Shown here: positions 11,642 through 24,400 of the stretch, in pieces
Layout: every line of letters begins with the position of its first letter
How positions within the stretch are numbered: the first letter of the stretch is position 1
Assembly: GCA_947184155.2 (NCBI GenBank)
Contig: CAMXCT020001710.1
Span: 62,001 to 126,000 of the forward strand
Source of the DNA: Cladocopium goreaui
Taxonomy: Eukaryota > Sar > Dinophyceae > Suessiales > Symbiodiniaceae
Reading direction: 5' to 3'
DNA length: 64,000 nt
Program-made: the position numbers and the translations under genes
The notes under the pieces: model-generated
The model's input: the letters and a program-made list of their open reading frames with translations, nothing else
The model's database searches: none
What the model was told of the DNA's origin: nothing

Positions 11642-13389
11642 TCCCCAAAAATCTTTGACCGTTGAGGCAAACAAGGTTGGGATCCAAACCCCTCACTTGC
11701 AGTGATTGATGGATCAATGATCTAATGATCAAGAAAACCTGACGATTGTATAATTGATTATAATTGGGGGTTACCCCAAAACAGTGGTACATTACAGTAC
11801 GTACAATGAAAATTGATACCCCCTAGCAAGAAACTGGGGAGTTCAGAACCCTGGGTTGCCAATATTTGGCTACACAGCATGCCTTGCCATTATTGCTTCC
11901 AAGTAACTCACTTTGGAATCATCTCATCTTTCTCCTCCGCCTGGAATTCATGGTGAACATCAAAGTAGCTGGGAAATGGACATTCATGACCCCCAAAATA
12001 TGGTATCACAGGTTTTGATTCTTCCCTACTACTCCAACAATAGTTTCACGACAAAGAATGCTACGTCGTAACGTGAGGTTCCAGCATACCCCTCCACAAA
12101 AGCCTCTGTCCCTTCGAACACCGACACCATGGAGTAGCTCACCTTAATAAGGGTGCGCGGCACGTGAAAGACATCGATTGAGTTTGTGTGAAAATGGGGT
12201 ACCCTCGATTACAACGGCTTATCATCATTTGTCCCATTAACAATGTTTAAGGATATCCCGGTTTGCCCCATTTGGATCCATTTGGGTGTGTCTCAAAATG
12301 ATTCAAAACGCGGATGCCCCCCAAGATGTCCATTTTAAGTACGGATGATGATGATGATGATGATGATAAACCATCCATTTTGGCATCACCCTCTTGGACA
12401 ATGCCATTGCGAGGTTCGTCTCGGAGCCAAGCTGCTAGGGTCCAATATTGATGCGACGTCTTGGAATGATCCATGACCTAAGCATCAGGAGACTCATCAA
12501 GAAGTCCTGAATGCGTGACAGAACATGATGCTCCACCAACAAATCAACCACCAGGAATTCCAAACAAGTCAAATCTTGAAAAACTCACATGTTCTTAAGG
12601 AGTTATACATGTATACAATGACAAGTATGTATATATATGTATATATTGTATATATTGTATATACATATGATAGATTATGAAAAAAACATTTGAATCTGAA
12701 ATCTAGCGGCAACCGCGGCAACCCCCAACTATACGCCAGGTGGCCACTAGGCAAACGGCCACTTCGGCAAGGCCAAAGATGTTGAAGAACTTTGGGTGCC
12801 TCGAAGCAATTTTCGCTGATCCAAAGAAATCCATGGAGAACCCAAATCACAGAAGATTTGCCCATGTGATCCCTAGTTCATGGTAAAAATATGTAAAAAT
12901 GGTAAAGTACCAGCACTGGTTCATTGAGATTATGGATCTCATCCACATGAGAACCACATGTTGCTATGGGAACGTCGAAAACGGCACCCCCACATGATGA
13001 TATCCGGATTGATCAGGAAGAAAAAGGATTACAAGCAAAATCCATCGGGAACTGCACGAAGCATCACGAGTGGATTGGTGTTTGTGGTGAAATCACCAAT
13101 GACATTGAAGTGGGATCCCCAAGTCACCATATATAGGTTTCAGTACTAAGTCGTAGTCTCATCACTTGCATGATTTGGGGGTACCTCCAAGATGGTGAAC
13201 TCTTTGGTGGAACCTGTCTTGGGGCCAAAACTCGCCACAATGGCTGGTTGTTCACACCCTTTCATCAGCATCTCTTCTATATTTCACTTTCGTTTTATGA
13301 ATAAAACTCATTTTAGATGCTGATCGTAATATAACCATATCTAACACATACATCAACTAACATATTTATCATCTTAATTCATCATTTCG

Positions 13390-13586
13390 TCGCTATTTTC
13401 ATGGGATTTCTCACATCTTTTCTGCCAAGTTGCAGCTGTGTCTTCACCAATTGTTCTTTGCTGCTCAGTTGAACTCGTCGTGGAACTCCGCAGCGGAAGT
13501 CGCAGGAGATCTGCTTGTTGGGCAAGGTCTGCCGCAACACGGCGGGATTTCGCGGTTCATTTGCGTTTGCTCCAAGGTGCTCCAGT
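13390..13586 (-). CDS. Possible host exon
   Basis: Minus-strand frame LRQTLPNKQISCDFRCG to LVKTQLQLGRKDVRNP, GC-richer than its surroundings. Limits unknown; a second frame is also open over part of it. Confidence 0.28.
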
Positions 13587-14391
13587 TGCATTGGGAAAAT
13601 ATGGGAAAATTATGGGGAATATATATGAAAATATGGGAATAATGATGATAAACCATGATAAACCAGGGGATTTTTAGGGGGTATCCTATTTTTTGAGACA
13701 TTTCTGGGGATATCCTATGAGACAAGACATGCTGTAACTGCCCAAAACTCCGCATGTGGTGTATCGGCTGCCACTTTTAGCAGGGCCTCAACCGTAGCGA
13801 TAGATTCAGCGATACATCATTTAAATCATTTGGCACTAGCATGTACAAGTACTACGTTTGATAATGTCAGATGCGCTGAAAGGTTTCAATGTTTCAATGG
13901 TGGATGTTTCGTCCGATTTGAAGCCTTAGAGTTGATCAGTCAAGATCGACTCACGAAAAAGAGAAAACAAAGTAGTGGATGATCCACTATAGGGACATGT
14001 TTTTCTTCCCCTGATACGAACATGCACTGTATTGCGGAGTCTACTTTTGGAATAACAACTTCTTGGGACTGGACAAGTGCATGCTGAGATTGTTTGGCTC
14101 GACAACCCAAGAATCAAAAAATAACCAACATCGGAAGTCGGGCAGTTTCAGATACTCGTGTCTGCACGTATCTCGTCGGACTGTGTTTCGACCTCGATCG
14201 CCCCACTGCGCCGTGCGTCAAAGCAGAGCAAAGGCCCCCCAAGACCCCTAGCCCTGCCTAGCCCTAGCTGGAAGAGACCAATTCTTGAGCTGTGATGAGT
14301 TTTTTAAAAATGATGTGTTGCTATTCAACTGTTGGGATCTCACTATATATGAGATATATATATATATAATATGATATATATGGTAGATTAC

Positions 14392-14495
14392 CAAAAATCA
14401 CCAGAACCATAGAATATCATAGATCGAAACTGCCTCTCCAACTCCTGTGCCTCCTCCGGGCGAAGTTTCTGTTGGCGAATGAGACCAACATCCAC
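14392..14495 (-). CDS. Host exon, unknown protein
   Basis: Acceptor TATGTCCAG, frame VDVGLIRQQKLRPEEAQELE, donor TTTTTG|GTAATC. A charged helix-forming segment. The MITE at 14538-14641 lies 43 bp upstream of it in the intron. Confidence 0.5.
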
Positions 14496-14537
14496 CTGGA
14501 CATATTTCAACATGGAGATGTCCCAAAAAAAATAATA

Positions 14538-14641
14538 TACCCTCTGGTAAACTAACATAGCTATTGAAAATGGCCATTTATAGTGAGTTTTCCTATTAAA
14601 AATGGTGATTTTCAATAGCTATGTTAGTTTACCAGAGGGTA
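14538..14641 (+). mobile_element. MITE, TACCCTCTGGTAA family
   Basis: 104 bp, both termini complete; interior CTATTGAAAATGGCCATTTA and inverted counterpart, so the whole unit can fold into one hairpin. Confidence 0.88.
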
Positions 14642-15472
14642 GTCCTTTTAATGAAGCAATGTGGATAATGTGGATATTCATAAGATCAAGCTATACAGCA
14701 AAGGTATGCAAAGGTGGTCTGAAAAACTTTCTAACCGCAAGATGCTTAAAATTGATGTCATCCCGTCCCCCCCTGCAGTAGAATAACAAATACGTTGTTT
14801 CGAGCCGCAGCCAAAACCAGGAGTTGACCAATAAAGATGGGGGGTTGACCAACAAACATTGGTAGTCAAGCAGCAAAATAACACCTCTCCCACCCCCAAA
14901 TCATCCAAAATCAACAAATATCTTGTACCCTCGGGTAATCTCTTGCAGCCTCTGCTAATCTAGCAGGGCAATGGAAACAAATGGAAACAAATAAGCGATC
15001 GTTGGATGGTTCTCCTGATAAAGACCGTTCTTTTCTAGTACAATGCCTGCTTACGCAATTCTATTTGTATGAAATGGCCGGCAACATATCATCTAAACAA
15101 CAGACAACATCAATATGAAAACATGTTCAGATGTCCCAGATCTGAAGCATCGTTTGCCAGCGAAATAGTGTACATTCCCATGGTGAAAAAAATGGGTTTA
15201 CCAAGGCTTACCCAAATGTTTGGGGATCAATTATCATTGATGACGCCAAAACCAGCCGCCTGAACGGCCACATTTGGAATACCAACATGTAGGTTGAAGT
15301 CTAAAGATTCTAAAGTAAATCATATATCTAAAGAGAACAGCTCGCTGCATCTCGCTGCATCTTGACTCTTCTCTCCTGGTCATGTGGAAGTTTCCAATCC
15401 ATGGGGGCACCCGATCCAAGTCATGGATGACCATGACTTAGTATGGAAACAACCCAGGTGACTTGGGGGTAC

Positions 15473-15620
15473 CTTTGACTTCCCACCATCCACGCGCACG
15501 AGCCATGAGGTTCTCACACCCCGGCGCCTGAACCAAATATCCGGCCGTCTTTCCGTAGCGCTTGCGCCCCATCCAAGTCTCCTCAGGGGACGCCAGGGTG
15601 GCAAGGATGAAAAAGAAACA
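15473..15620 (-). CDS. Host exon, unknown protein
   Basis: Frame SPEETWMGRKRYGKTAGY and on to ARGWWEVK, ending at GTCAAAG|GTACCC. Coding-like composition against AT-rich surroundings. The 5' limit is approximate; no family recognised. Confidence 0.5.
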
Positions 15621-15992
15621 AAGAGGATTTGTGGTATAACAACCGCCACAAAAAATAGACAAGTGAATTCCTAGTAAAATCGCGGTGAATTGAACCTATT
15701 TTTTGGGAAGGTTAGATTATACCCCGTGGGAAAACACGTCAAGGTCTTCCTCCAATCCAATCGATGTCAAAGACTCTACGACACACGAAACCTCTGGCGA
15801 CGATCTGCAACGATTCCTGGCCCTGAGAACATCATAGAACATCATTCAGGTTCATCCAGGTAGCAAATTTACCTAGAAACATCATTAAACATCATGAAAT
15901 CAGCAGGTTCCAGCAGCATGGTAAGAGGCAGGATCGAATCTGGTAAGTAGTTCACCAACCTGAAAAACTTAGCGATTTTGGGGCTCAGTTAC

Positions 15993-16090
15993 CCTCCAAG
16001 TCCCATTCCAGTGCGCTCTCCTCTTTGATCGTCTTCATGATGCTACTTGGAAAGCGGAAACACACCTCGTGGCATGCACTGCATGCACAG
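15993..16090 (-). CDS. Host exon, unknown protein
   Basis: Frame ends SSIMKTIKEESALEWDLEG at a GGTAAC donor (15993). The 5' limit is unclear, since a Cys-rich open frame runs further upstream. Function unknown. Confidence 0.3.
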
Positions 16091-16652
16091 CAAAAAGTGA
16101 AACCGCGCAGTGGAAAAAATCCTGGAATGCAGGTTTGAAAAGAGAACAAGACAGGTTTGCTGCAAACACATGTTTTGTAATCAAAAAAACATGGCAACGG
16201 CAATGCAACAATTTTTGGGGAACATCCATCAAAACATAACCTTCTTCTCTCAAAAGCAGGGTCTGACATTTTGGACCATGGAGAATGGACAGAAACGATG
16301 GTGACAGTTCCTTCAGTACGCTCCTCCATAATCCAGCAAGGGACAAGGGTACATGCCGAATGTGACACTGAACCTTCAACGTTGCTAATGAGCAAAGGAA
16401 ACATTCGATTTTCATATGATCAAATCATGAGGTATGTTGAGGCAGAATTTAGGAAAAACATACCATGAAAATACCTCATAGGCTATCACTGATAGGTACG
16501 TTTTCTGGTAATCTAACACTTCGCGAACTGGAAAGATCCACCATCAAAAATATGGGTAAATCAACTATTTCTATGGCCATGGCTTCAATAGCTACATGTC
16601 TTAGTTTTACAAACCTCAAAATCGATGCGAAAGAACACGTGATTTTTGGCGC

Positions 16653-16745
16653 CTGCAGGGGATCCATGGCCCTCATGCGAAGAATCGGGGGAGCACGAGC
16701 ACCCAGCTGCAGCACAGGGGGGTGCTGGGGGCGATCTGCAACCAC
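16653..16745 (-). CDS. Host exon, unknown protein (31 codons)
   Basis: Acceptor CCTGCAG, frame VVADRPQHPPVLQLGARAP..., donor CTGCAG|GCGCC (GC). Phase 0 at both ends. Just outside the giant element, same strand as the other flank exons. Function unknown. Confidence 0.42.
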
Positions 16746-17084
16746 CTGCAGGCAGATGTTCACAAAAACCATTAAAAACCATCAAAAAAACTATTTAAAA
16801 AGAACATCCAAAAATAAGAAGTTTTCGGCTGAATGAAACCAACCACAACCAACTACATGTCCATGTGAAAAAAAAACAAGATCAAGCATGTCTAAACTTG
16901 ATGAGACCCAGTGCCAGTCCTACACTACACAGTTAGCGCGGAACTTTGGACCTTGCAAGGCTAAGCCACAAGTGGATACCTTTGCCTTGCCACACCGATA
17001 CAAGACTCAATTTGAAAGGTTTTTTGAGCAACGCAAGGGGGGGAACCTAGAAAAAACCGAGGCCAAAGAAACAACATAGTTTCA

Positions 17085-17460
17085 AGTTTGGATATAATAT
17101 ATATATATAATAACAATGATAATAATCATAATACATAGGCTACATAGGCACATAATAATGGAAACAGTCGGTCGACGAATAGACACATAGGTAGGTAGAT
17201 AAACAAATAGAACAATAGATGCATGGATAGATTCAACATAGGTAAATAGATACATAGATAAAAATATAAACATATGGATAAATAGAGAGATACATAGATG
17301 GACAAAAATATAGAATTCGAAGACTAGAACGATAAATTGATAGATAAAATAGATCAATAGGCAGGCAAAGCAAACACCCACACACACACATATATATATA
17401 GAGACATATAGAGACATATATAGAATTTAGATGTACATACACAAGTAAGTGAACCTCAAC
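17085..17460 (+). repeat. AT and degenerate GATA-type region
   Basis: AT run, then ATAGATA/ATAGGTA words up to the left target-site duplication. No gene; this is the host DNA directly left of the giant element. Confidence 0.75.
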
Positions 17461-17466
17461 ATGAAT

Positions 17467-17474
17467 ATCTAACT
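17467..17474 (+). repeat. Left target-site duplication ATCTAACT
   Basis: ATCTAACT abuts the left terminal inverted repeat and is repeated exactly at the right end of the element. A ninth base does not match, so the duplication is 8 bp. Confidence 0.88.
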
Positions 17475-17540
17475 TTAAGAGTGCCGATGGCGGCTAAAAA
17501 CTGGAAAATGGAAAATAATTATTTTGCGTTTTTAAGCCTT
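17475..17540 (+). repeat. Left terminal inverted repeat of the giant element
   Basis: Tip TTAAGAGTGCCGAT, then ACTGG at 17500-17504 and AATAATTATTTT at 17514-17525. The same blocks in the same order and spacing occur inverted at the right end. It continues into GCGTTTTTAAGCC (from 17526), a motif that recurs in the internal palindrome near 32326. Confidence 0.85.
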
Positions 17541-17542
17541 TA

Positions 17543-17808
17543 AAATAGCGTTGAGAAATAGCTCTGCGAAAATCTCTACTTTTCAAATAGCTTTGAGAAA
17601 TAGCTCTGCGAAAATCTCTGCTTTTCAAATAGCTTTGAGAAATAGCTCTGTGAAAATCTCTGCTTTTCAAATAGCTTTTTGATATTTTCTGCTTGTCAAA
17701 TAGCTTGTTGAAATAGCATTGTGGAAATCTCAGCTTTTCAAAAAGCTTGCTGAAATAGCATTGTGAAAATCTCAGTTTTTCAATAGCATTGTGAAAATCT
17801 ACTGTATC
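17543..17808 (+). repeat. Left subterminal 42-bp tandem array
   Basis: About six degenerate units of 42 bp built on TCTGCTTTTCAAATAGC and GAAATAGCTCTGCGAAAAT. The minus-strand reading of the right array has units of the same length beginning TCTGCTTTTAGATTAGC, so the two arrays are related and inverted. Subterminal repeats in DNA transposons commonly bind transposase; that role is inferred here. Confidence 0.75.
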
Positions 17809-17884
17809 CATTGGAAATCCGAAGACACCTGCAGTTCACCAAACTCATCACAGCGCCAAGATCAAAACTCATTCACAGTCAATT

Positions 17885-18418
17885 TTTCCATCGGCCAGCG
17901 GTCTCCAAGTCAGTCAAATCATGGCACCATTGGTATCAGATCAACAGTTTCCAACAAAGGTTGAACCAGTCATGGCAAAACATAGAGCGATAGACTAGCT
18001 AGTGACTAGTGACTAGTGAAGTTGAGTCAAGTGCCAAAACGGACCTACTGAGACGTGCTGCTCACAAAAGAGGATTGGCCTTCGGTCTCCAAGCCAGTCA
18101 AAACATGGCACCATTGGTATCAACAGTTTCCAACGAAGTTTGAACCAGTCAATGGCAAAACATAGAGCGATAGACTAGCTAGTGACTAGTGACTAGTGAA
18201 GTTGAGTCAAGTGCCAAAACGGACCTTCTGAGACGTGCTGCGCACAAGCCTTCGGTCTCCAAGCCAGTCAAAACATGACACCATTGGTATCAACAGTTTC
18301 CAACAAAGGTTGAACCAGTCAATGGCAAAACATAGAGCGATAGACTAGCTAGTGACTAGTGACTAGTGAAGTTTAGTCAAGTGTCAAAACGGACCTTCTG
18401 AGACGTGCTGCGCACAGA
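17885..18418 (+). repeat. Three ~170-184-bp tandem repeats
   Basis: Three long direct repeats start near GGTCTCCAAG at 17900, 18084 and 18254 (spacing 184 and 170 bp). Each contains the short run TAGTGACTAGTGACTAGT and ends near GAGACGTGCTGC. They lie between the left subterminal array and the stop codon of the 1337-aa gene, so they may form its 3' region. No coding sequence seen. Confidence 0.8.
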
Positions 18419-18445
18419 TGAGGCGAGATGATTGGTTCTTGGGCC

Positions 18446-21400
18446 TTAGCTCAAGAACTTCTTCGCAGAGCCAAGAAGATTGGGCTGTACAAGGCTCTCT
18501 TGCACCCCATTCTCTTGGGCAGCCAAGGCTGCATACTGCTCGGACAAAATGCCACACAGCCTCGCAGGCGACTTGCCTTCCGAAGCCCCTTCGTCCGGCT
18601 TACGCAAGAATGCAAGGGCATAAGCCATAGCAGACTCCACATACTGTACATGGGTGGCCGTGATCAAAGCCTTCCCTTCAGCCAGATGCTCACTCAGCTT
18701 CCCAAACTCCTCTCCCAAGGAATCGCCTGAGAAGCAACCCATCTTCTCAGCAAAGACATCCATCTCCTTGATCACCTTGGATGGCCGAATGTGAATTGTG
18801 AACTCTGATTGGTGGATTGCTTCGCTTCCATGTCGCTGCCATGTGTTGAAGTCTGATGAAGTCCAGTCAAACCATCAAATCTCGATCATTGGTCACTGGT
18901 CCCGTCCCGGTCCAAAATCACTAAGTCATGGCCTTGGATCAGTAACATCTAGTTACTAGTTACTAGTAATTTCTTAAATTTATATAGAACTTGAAGGCGA
19001 GATGAATACACGAGTGCCCACGCTAGCTAGCAACCCCTACAAGACTGAAGCAAGTGACTTGAGCCGACCTGTCGACCTCCGCTTTCAAGTGCTTGCCAGT
19101 GATGGAGCCCAGCGTCACGTCTGCCTTGGCAAGGACGTCATCCAAGTCAGGATCTTCACCCAAATCCTTCTTCCAATCATTGGGTCCACCTGCAAAGAAC
19201 TGGCCAGATGTCTTTGCCAGCTTGGGGATCAAACTCTGCAGAGACAAAGCAAACTGAGCGCACTGCCGACGAACAGCATCTTTCAAAGCCTCGGGCTCCA
19301 TCAACGGCCTCAGCGGCTGGATAATGTCAGAACAAAGGCAGTGGCTGAACATGCCGTAGGGATCCTCGCTGCCGTGCTCGTTCTCCTCCACGTACTCGCC
19401 CATCTTGTCAGAGATGCTCTTGAAAGAGGCGAGGAAAGAACAAACCTGAAACAGCATCGCATGCTTGGCATCGTTCTTGAACACGCTTGTGGCATCCTGG
19501 CCAAAGTCGATCTTTGAAACCTGGATCAGCAAGCTGACAGACACTCGAAGCAGCTCCACCGCATCCGTGTAGTAGCTGATGTGGGGCATTGACAATGCGG
19601 TCGCCAACTTTCCAAATTGTTTGAGCACGGCCACCAAGCTAGTCAGTCCAGCTGGAACATCTGCCTTCACCAGTGACGCCTGCGAGAAAGCTCAGGTGAG
19701 ACATGTCATTGAACTGAATAGAACAGATTCTACAGGTACAGGCGCGGGACAACCAAGTCCAGCATGATTGGATTTGCACAGGATTGTTGCATTATTTACT
19801 TCGAGTGGTCACCACCCTGACAAATTATGTCCTATGTCCTATGTCTTTATGTGGCATTCTGTCTGACACATATACGGACATTCTACCTAGCTGGCTTTCT
19901 TTCTGACATTCCATCTGATGCATTTTCTGACGCTGACTCTGGCATTCTTATTGAAATGCTATTTGGCATGTATTCTGGCAATCTTTCTAGCTTCTCTCCA
20001 ACATGTATCCATTCTTTCTGACATTCTGTTCAACTCTACTCTAATTATTTTAATTGATTTCTTTTCAAGCATCTACTATTCAACTATTCTGGCAGGTCGG
20101 CTTCTCTTGGACATATGTTCTGACATTCCTTCATTCTGACTTTCTAGTTGGCATCTATTCAATTCTGGCATTCTTTCTGGCATGTGTCCGAGTCTGTATG
20201 TGGCTAGTGGCTAGCGTGATCTGGAGCTTGCCAGGTCTGTGTGCCCAGGCGGCCCTGACCATAGCTTCCGGCGTCCAAACAGATCTGACGTTCGGGTTGG
20301 AATCCTTATATACTTTCCGGGTCCATGTGTGCCCAGACTGCTGTGGCTCTCCATGCTCGCACGAGGGAGAGAAGGAGAGGAGAAAGGGGAGGAGTTGCAC
20401 CCCTGCTGGCATTATCTAGAATCTACAGTCCAGAGTCTAGAGACCCTCACATGGCAGGTGACTCCAATTGAATGCATGTTTGAATGCCTGGAAAATCAAG
20501 AATGAAATGCAAAATTGCAAACAATGGTTAACGGTTAGCGGTTAGCAATTCAGATGAAGTTGGCTCAAAAAGTGACCATTCATCTGATGAAATCAAATAT
20601 CTAATAACTAATAAAGCTGTGAAAGCTGATATTGATGGAAACCATGGAGCATCTCTTTCTGCTATGTAGGTTGGGTCGGGATTTGGAATTCGCTGTAGGG
20701 TTTTAACTTTAAACCAGCTAAGTCTAGACTATACAGTGGACAATCCGCGTCTAGTTAAACGTATATGGTCTATAGTAATAGAGTCTAGGGCCTCGCGTCT
20801 CCAAAGTCTAGAATCTACAATCTAGACCAGGTAAAGTGACCAACAAGCAGACCAGTGACCAGTCCTCCAAGAAAGCACGGCGAAGCAACATTGGCATCAA
20901 AGTGAGCAACTGCTTGCCCACCCCGTCTGGCACAGGCACTGGAAGCTTCGCCACAAGCGGCTTCACGTGGGCCATGTCCACAGGGATCACCTCCACGTAA
21001 GTCTGGGCAGCAGCTGTCTCCATATAGGACTTCATCCACTTGCCGAAATCTGCCAAAACAATTTTCGTATTGTGCTTGGTAGCCCATTCGATGAGCTTGG
21101 TATGGGCCACCGTGCACTCAGCATCTCCCTGGAAATACTTCAACGCGTGCATCAAAGCATTCAAATCTGCTGAGCTCATGCTGATCTCCCCAGCCTTCAG
21201 GACTGCCTGCCCCAAGTCAAGGATATGAGCGCGCAACGGCTTCAGAAACGGCGTCAAAAAGCCTTTGCGCAGAGCCGCCCTCAACTTTGGGAGCTCTTCC
21301 ATGATTCCAGGGAGATGAGCAGCAAAACCGGGGGAAAGTTTAATTGCACCCTCATTCTCCTCACCGTCCTCACCATCTTGGGCTTGGAAGCTGGATATGT

Positions 21401-24400
21401 CTGCTTCAAACTTCTGCAAAACAGTGAGAGCCGGTCCATGTGTTGCAGCTGTCTTCAGCACATCCTGAACTTCCATCATCCAAAACTCCCTGGAAGCGAC
21501 CTTGATTTGGCTTGGAGAGGTGCCATCTGATGCGGGAGCAGTGAGAAGACTCTTGATTGCCTTGAAAAATGAATCCGTCTGATTTTCCCCTGTGATGGCC
21601 ACCACCTGGATCGCACTGAGTTGCCAGTTTGGGTGATCGACCCTCAGCAACACCGCGATGCACTTGCAAAAGTTGGCAAACTTTCTGAAACATGGCTCCA
21701 AGAACTTTCCAACCGAATGCGTCTGAAACCAGGCTTCGCTCTTGGGATTATGCCATGAGCTCAGATATGATGTAGTCAAACGCTCCAAGGAGAGACGCTT
21801 CTTAGGATCTGCCACCTCATGCACCAGGTCGACGAAGATGTCGCTGGTCAAGGCGTCGGTAACCACGAGTCGAAGAGCCTGCAAAGCAGGGCAGCTGATG
21901 AAGGGCAGCTTGGATTATAGGCTATTGACCATTTTCACACTGATCAGTATACACTCGTACACGCGCCTTGCATTCTATATGTATATAATGTACGCAGATG
22001 TGTGTGTGTGTGTGTGTGCAACCCCTTGACATAGAAATAATAACTAATCCATACATACTGAGTATTGTTTTTTGTATTTGTTAAAAAGGTAACTGCGGGC
22101 TTGTCACCAGCAATGCAACCTGTTTCAAACAAAATCGTTACATCACTCTGGCTCTTTCTCTCTCCTTCCGTCTACCAGCTAGGCCGCTAGACACTATTTT
22201 CACCAGCTACAGCTGCAGCTACAGCTACAGCAGTTCGAGGTCACAGAGCCTGCCTCAAGAGCGGGGTGAACTTCCTTGTCCTTCTCAGTCGCAGCTTCAG
22301 TCCCTTCAATTTTCTTCTGTCCCGTCGTGTCCGGCATGACGTTGCCAAAAAGAGCATCTTCATCTGACAGGGGCCGAAAGATTATATACGTGAGAATGCG
22401 AAATCACGGAGCCCAGTAAACTTCGTACTAACAGATCTGTGAGCGTAAGTTGAACAAACTTCTTCGGTCACTTGGGTTGTGGCCAAGTGCAAAGCTGAAG
22501 CGCTCCATTTTGAAAGGGAAACCAAAGCAATTATTAACTGCCACTAAGCTTTGTTCTTACAACTAACCAAAGACCATGGAACCTGTGGCTCCTAGGTCCC
22601 AGGACTTAGGGGCCAGAACCTAGGACCTAGGGACACATTGAAACACCCAACAGAAAACCCCACCTTCCATGGCTGATCCATCTGCGTCAACAGAACAAGA
22701 AGCACCACCAGCTGCACCAGCTCCACCCCCAAACGTACCGGTAAGCTCCTCACAAAGAGCAGCCACAATGGGGATGAAGCTTGCATTCTTGTGGTCGAGG
22801 AGGTTTGACAAGCTCGCTGAGGATGCCGTCCACAGCTCCAAGCTCGTCACAAAAGCATCGATCGCACTCAGCCGCTCCTTTTGTTCCGTCAGCGCAAACA
22901 CCCTGGACATTCGGAAGACAACCAAGTGCCCGGTAATGATGGTCGACAATTTCAATGGGAATTGGCTGGTGTACTCAGAAAGCAATTTCAAATTCGTGAT
23001 CATGGTGTGTTCTTGTTGCTCTGGCGCATGCAAGACCATAGCAGCTTCCAGTTTTACCAAGCGGTCCTCAAGAAGTTGTTCTTCCTTCGTGCCGGTCAAC
23101 TTCTTCAATGCCACCCTCGCCTGAGCATGCAAGGGGTCAGAAAGAAAGCTCAAAACAAGCAGAAGATAAGGTAGAGTGAGTGCACGCGAAATGTAAGGAT
23201 CGCAAAATATGCTCTTAAAATCTAAACTGAGAAAATCATATTAATGATATTCTATATGCACGTTACAAATGTGCTTGTGTCCTGAACACACACAAGTGTC
23301 ATTTGAGCTCAGCTCGGCTAGAATAGAAAGATACAGACAACGCTTCTCTGTCGTAGGAAGAGGTAAAAAAGAACATAGAGTGAGCCAATAATGAAATCAG
23401 AAAATTGCGAAATTTGGCATGAAGGCGCTGGGTGTTGGACTACCGGTCATCAGTCGAGGTGTGAAAATGTTTAATAGGATAGGGTGGAAGCTGCTGAGGA
23501 AAGAAGAGAGCCTGAATAGAGTCAGCAAGATTCAGACCCCACCCAGGACGTGGCTGCTACTAGTTACTAATACTTTCATTGAAAACAAAGTGCTCCGAAA
23601 TTGCTGTCCCGTGACTCCTTGCAATGCTTTTCCTAGCTTTTCGCCATTCAGAACCCTTGCGACGTCCAAGTTGAAGAAGCAAGGCGACTCAGGTCTGCCG
23701 GTGATCTGCGCATGCTTGGTAGCCACTCTTGCCATTTCCCCATCAGACTCCATCAGGGTCGTAATGCTAACCCCAGGCCCAACCGTCAAGCCTCCTTCAG
23801 AAGCCATCTCCGCGGCATCATCGTCATCATCTTCTTCCTTCGCTGCTTTCTTGGCCTTGCTGGCCTTTGTCGCAATCTTCCTCCTGGAAGCGGTGGTCGT
23901 GGCATTGCCCAAGGATCCTGTGTTCGCACTGGGCGCTTCCACAACGACACGGGGCGCCTCCATTGAAGGCTCATAGCTTCCAAATTCATCTTCTTCGTGA
24001 CCTAGTCCACCGCCCCCTCCAAGCCGTTCCATCTCAAGCTGCTTGGCGGCTTCCACTTCCTCACTCCTTTCACGAAGCTCAGAGGCACTGAGTAAGCGGC
24101 CATCTCCTTTCTTGGCAGGGTTGAATGCAGCCGGTCGAGATTCAACTAGAGTTCCAACAGCTTTCTTGTAGAACTCCTGACCCTGGTCTTTGTCAATCTG
24201 CCGCTCAGGGTACACCAACAACTCATTGCGTTCCACCGCTGTCATTTGGAACAGTCGCATCTTGCGCATGCTGAGAATGACTTCCAGCGGCAGCCCCTCA
24301 AGACCCACAGGATATAGCTCTGTCATTTTGTTGTCCTCTTGAACAACAGAATGGGCCACCAGCCCAAGCTCAACGGGCTGGGCTCCAAAATGCTTGAAGA

